Assembly (NCBI GenBank): GCA_964553875.1
Contig: CAZKNH010000073.1
Span: forward strand, 1 to 20,214
DNA length: 20,214 nucleotides
From: ZC4RG20 sp964553875
GTDB taxonomy: Bacteria > Pseudomonadota > Gammaproteobacteria > Steroidobacterales > Rariloculaceae
Direction of reading: 5' to 3'
The notes below the pieces were generated by a model, which saw only the letters and a program-made list of their open reading frames with translations, was not told where the DNA came from and ran no database searches. Positions within the stretch are counted from its first letter, which is position 1. The number at the start of each line of letters is the position of its first letter. A program made the translations under genes and the position numbers. This document shows positions 20,016-20,214 of this stretch, in pieces.

Positions 20016-20214
20016 ATGGGTATACGAGTGGAAGGCGAGCAGGCGGGTTTTCCTCGCAAAGGGATTTATCTGCTGCCCAACCTGTTGACGACGGGCGGGC
20101 TCTTCGCCGGCTTTTATTCGATCGTCGCGGCGATCGACGGCAATTTCACGGCCGCCGCATGGTCGATCTTCGTCGCGATGTTCCTCGACGGGCTCGACGG
20201 GCGCGTCGCGCGGA
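20016..20214 (+). CDS. pssA: CDP-diacylglycerol-serine O-phosphatidyltransferase, 5' end only
   Basis: The first 66 codons are visible. They read MGIRVEGEQAGFPRKGIYLL, then PNLLTTGGLFAGFYSIVAAI, then the beginning of the CDP-alcohol phosphotransferase signature, FLDGLDGRVAR. This N-terminus (KGIYLLPN, TTGGLFAGFYSI) is typical of the integral-membrane PssA that makes phosphatidylserine, the precursor of phosphatidylethanolamine. The start could be the ATG at 20016 or a GTG at 20028; neither has a strong ribosome binding site. The rest lies beyond the window. It is distinct from the PgsA-like gene at 14122. Confidence 0.88.
   Translation, partial: MGIRVEGEQAGFPRKGIYLLPNLLTTGGLFAGFYSIVAAIDGNFTAAAWSIFVAMFLDGLDGRVAR

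Overview
The window is GC-rich, gene-dense bacterial chromosome and most likely comes from a gammaproteobacterium of the broad Pseudomonas/Xanthomonas type. The main reason is gene order. purM-purN facing a DUF2066 gene, then a CDP-alcohol phosphatidyltransferase, hda, DUF2069, wrbA, an ArsC-like gene, acylphosphatase, a lytic transglycosylase and proS is a housekeeping order I recall from that group. Hda (with its clamp-binding motif), DUF2066 and DUF2069 also point to Proteobacteria. The genus cannot be fixed from the sequence alone. No tRNA, rRNA, CRISPR array or intact transposase was seen.

Layout, left to right. (1) 1-1487, minus: 5' part of metG, whose 3' end is outside the window. (2) 1488-1948: a gene-free stretch holding a roughly 410-bp element bounded by inverted clusters of short repeats with a GGTCAGACC or CTCTGACCCC core. 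It looks like a non-autonomous mobile repeat. (3) 1949-3572: a class-V aminotransferase (minus) and a VOC-fold protein (plus), divergent across 82 bp that hold a small dyad. (4) 3672-8296, minus: the most unusual part, an apparent three-gene operon. It encodes an 815-residue protein with HEAT repeats and a Ser/Thr kinase domain, followed by two different PilT-class ATPases. (5) 8557-9648, plus: the Fe-S cluster carrier ATPase mrp/apbC. (6) 9700-12718, minus: purM, purN, a DUF3108 periplasmic protein and dcd, closely packed or overlapping. (7) 12794-15418, plus: DUF2066, a CDP-alcohol phosphatidyltransferase and hda. (8) 15369-16674, minus: an ArsC-like protein, WrbA-type quinone reductase and DUF2069, linked by GTGA overlaps. 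(9) 16776-17446, plus: a DUF4398-like lipoprotein and acylphosphatase. (10) 17453-19868, minus: proS, then a lytic transglycosylase. (11) From 20016, plus: the start of a PssA-type phosphatidylserine synthase, cut by the window edge.

Most of the window is core metabolism: two aminoacyl-tRNA synthetases, purine and pyrimidine nucleotide synthesis, Fe-S assembly, replication control and phospholipid synthesis. The best candidate for a little-described system is the kinase-HEAT plus double PilT operon, which suggests phospho-signalling control of type IV pilus retraction although no pilin or assembly gene is nearby. This operon, the aminotransferase/VOC pair and the repeat element together lie between metG and mrp, which are direct divergent neighbours in Escherichia coli, so the block looks like a later insertion or rearrangement at a conserved junction. 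Promoters, operators and hairpins are called by eye and carry low confidence.
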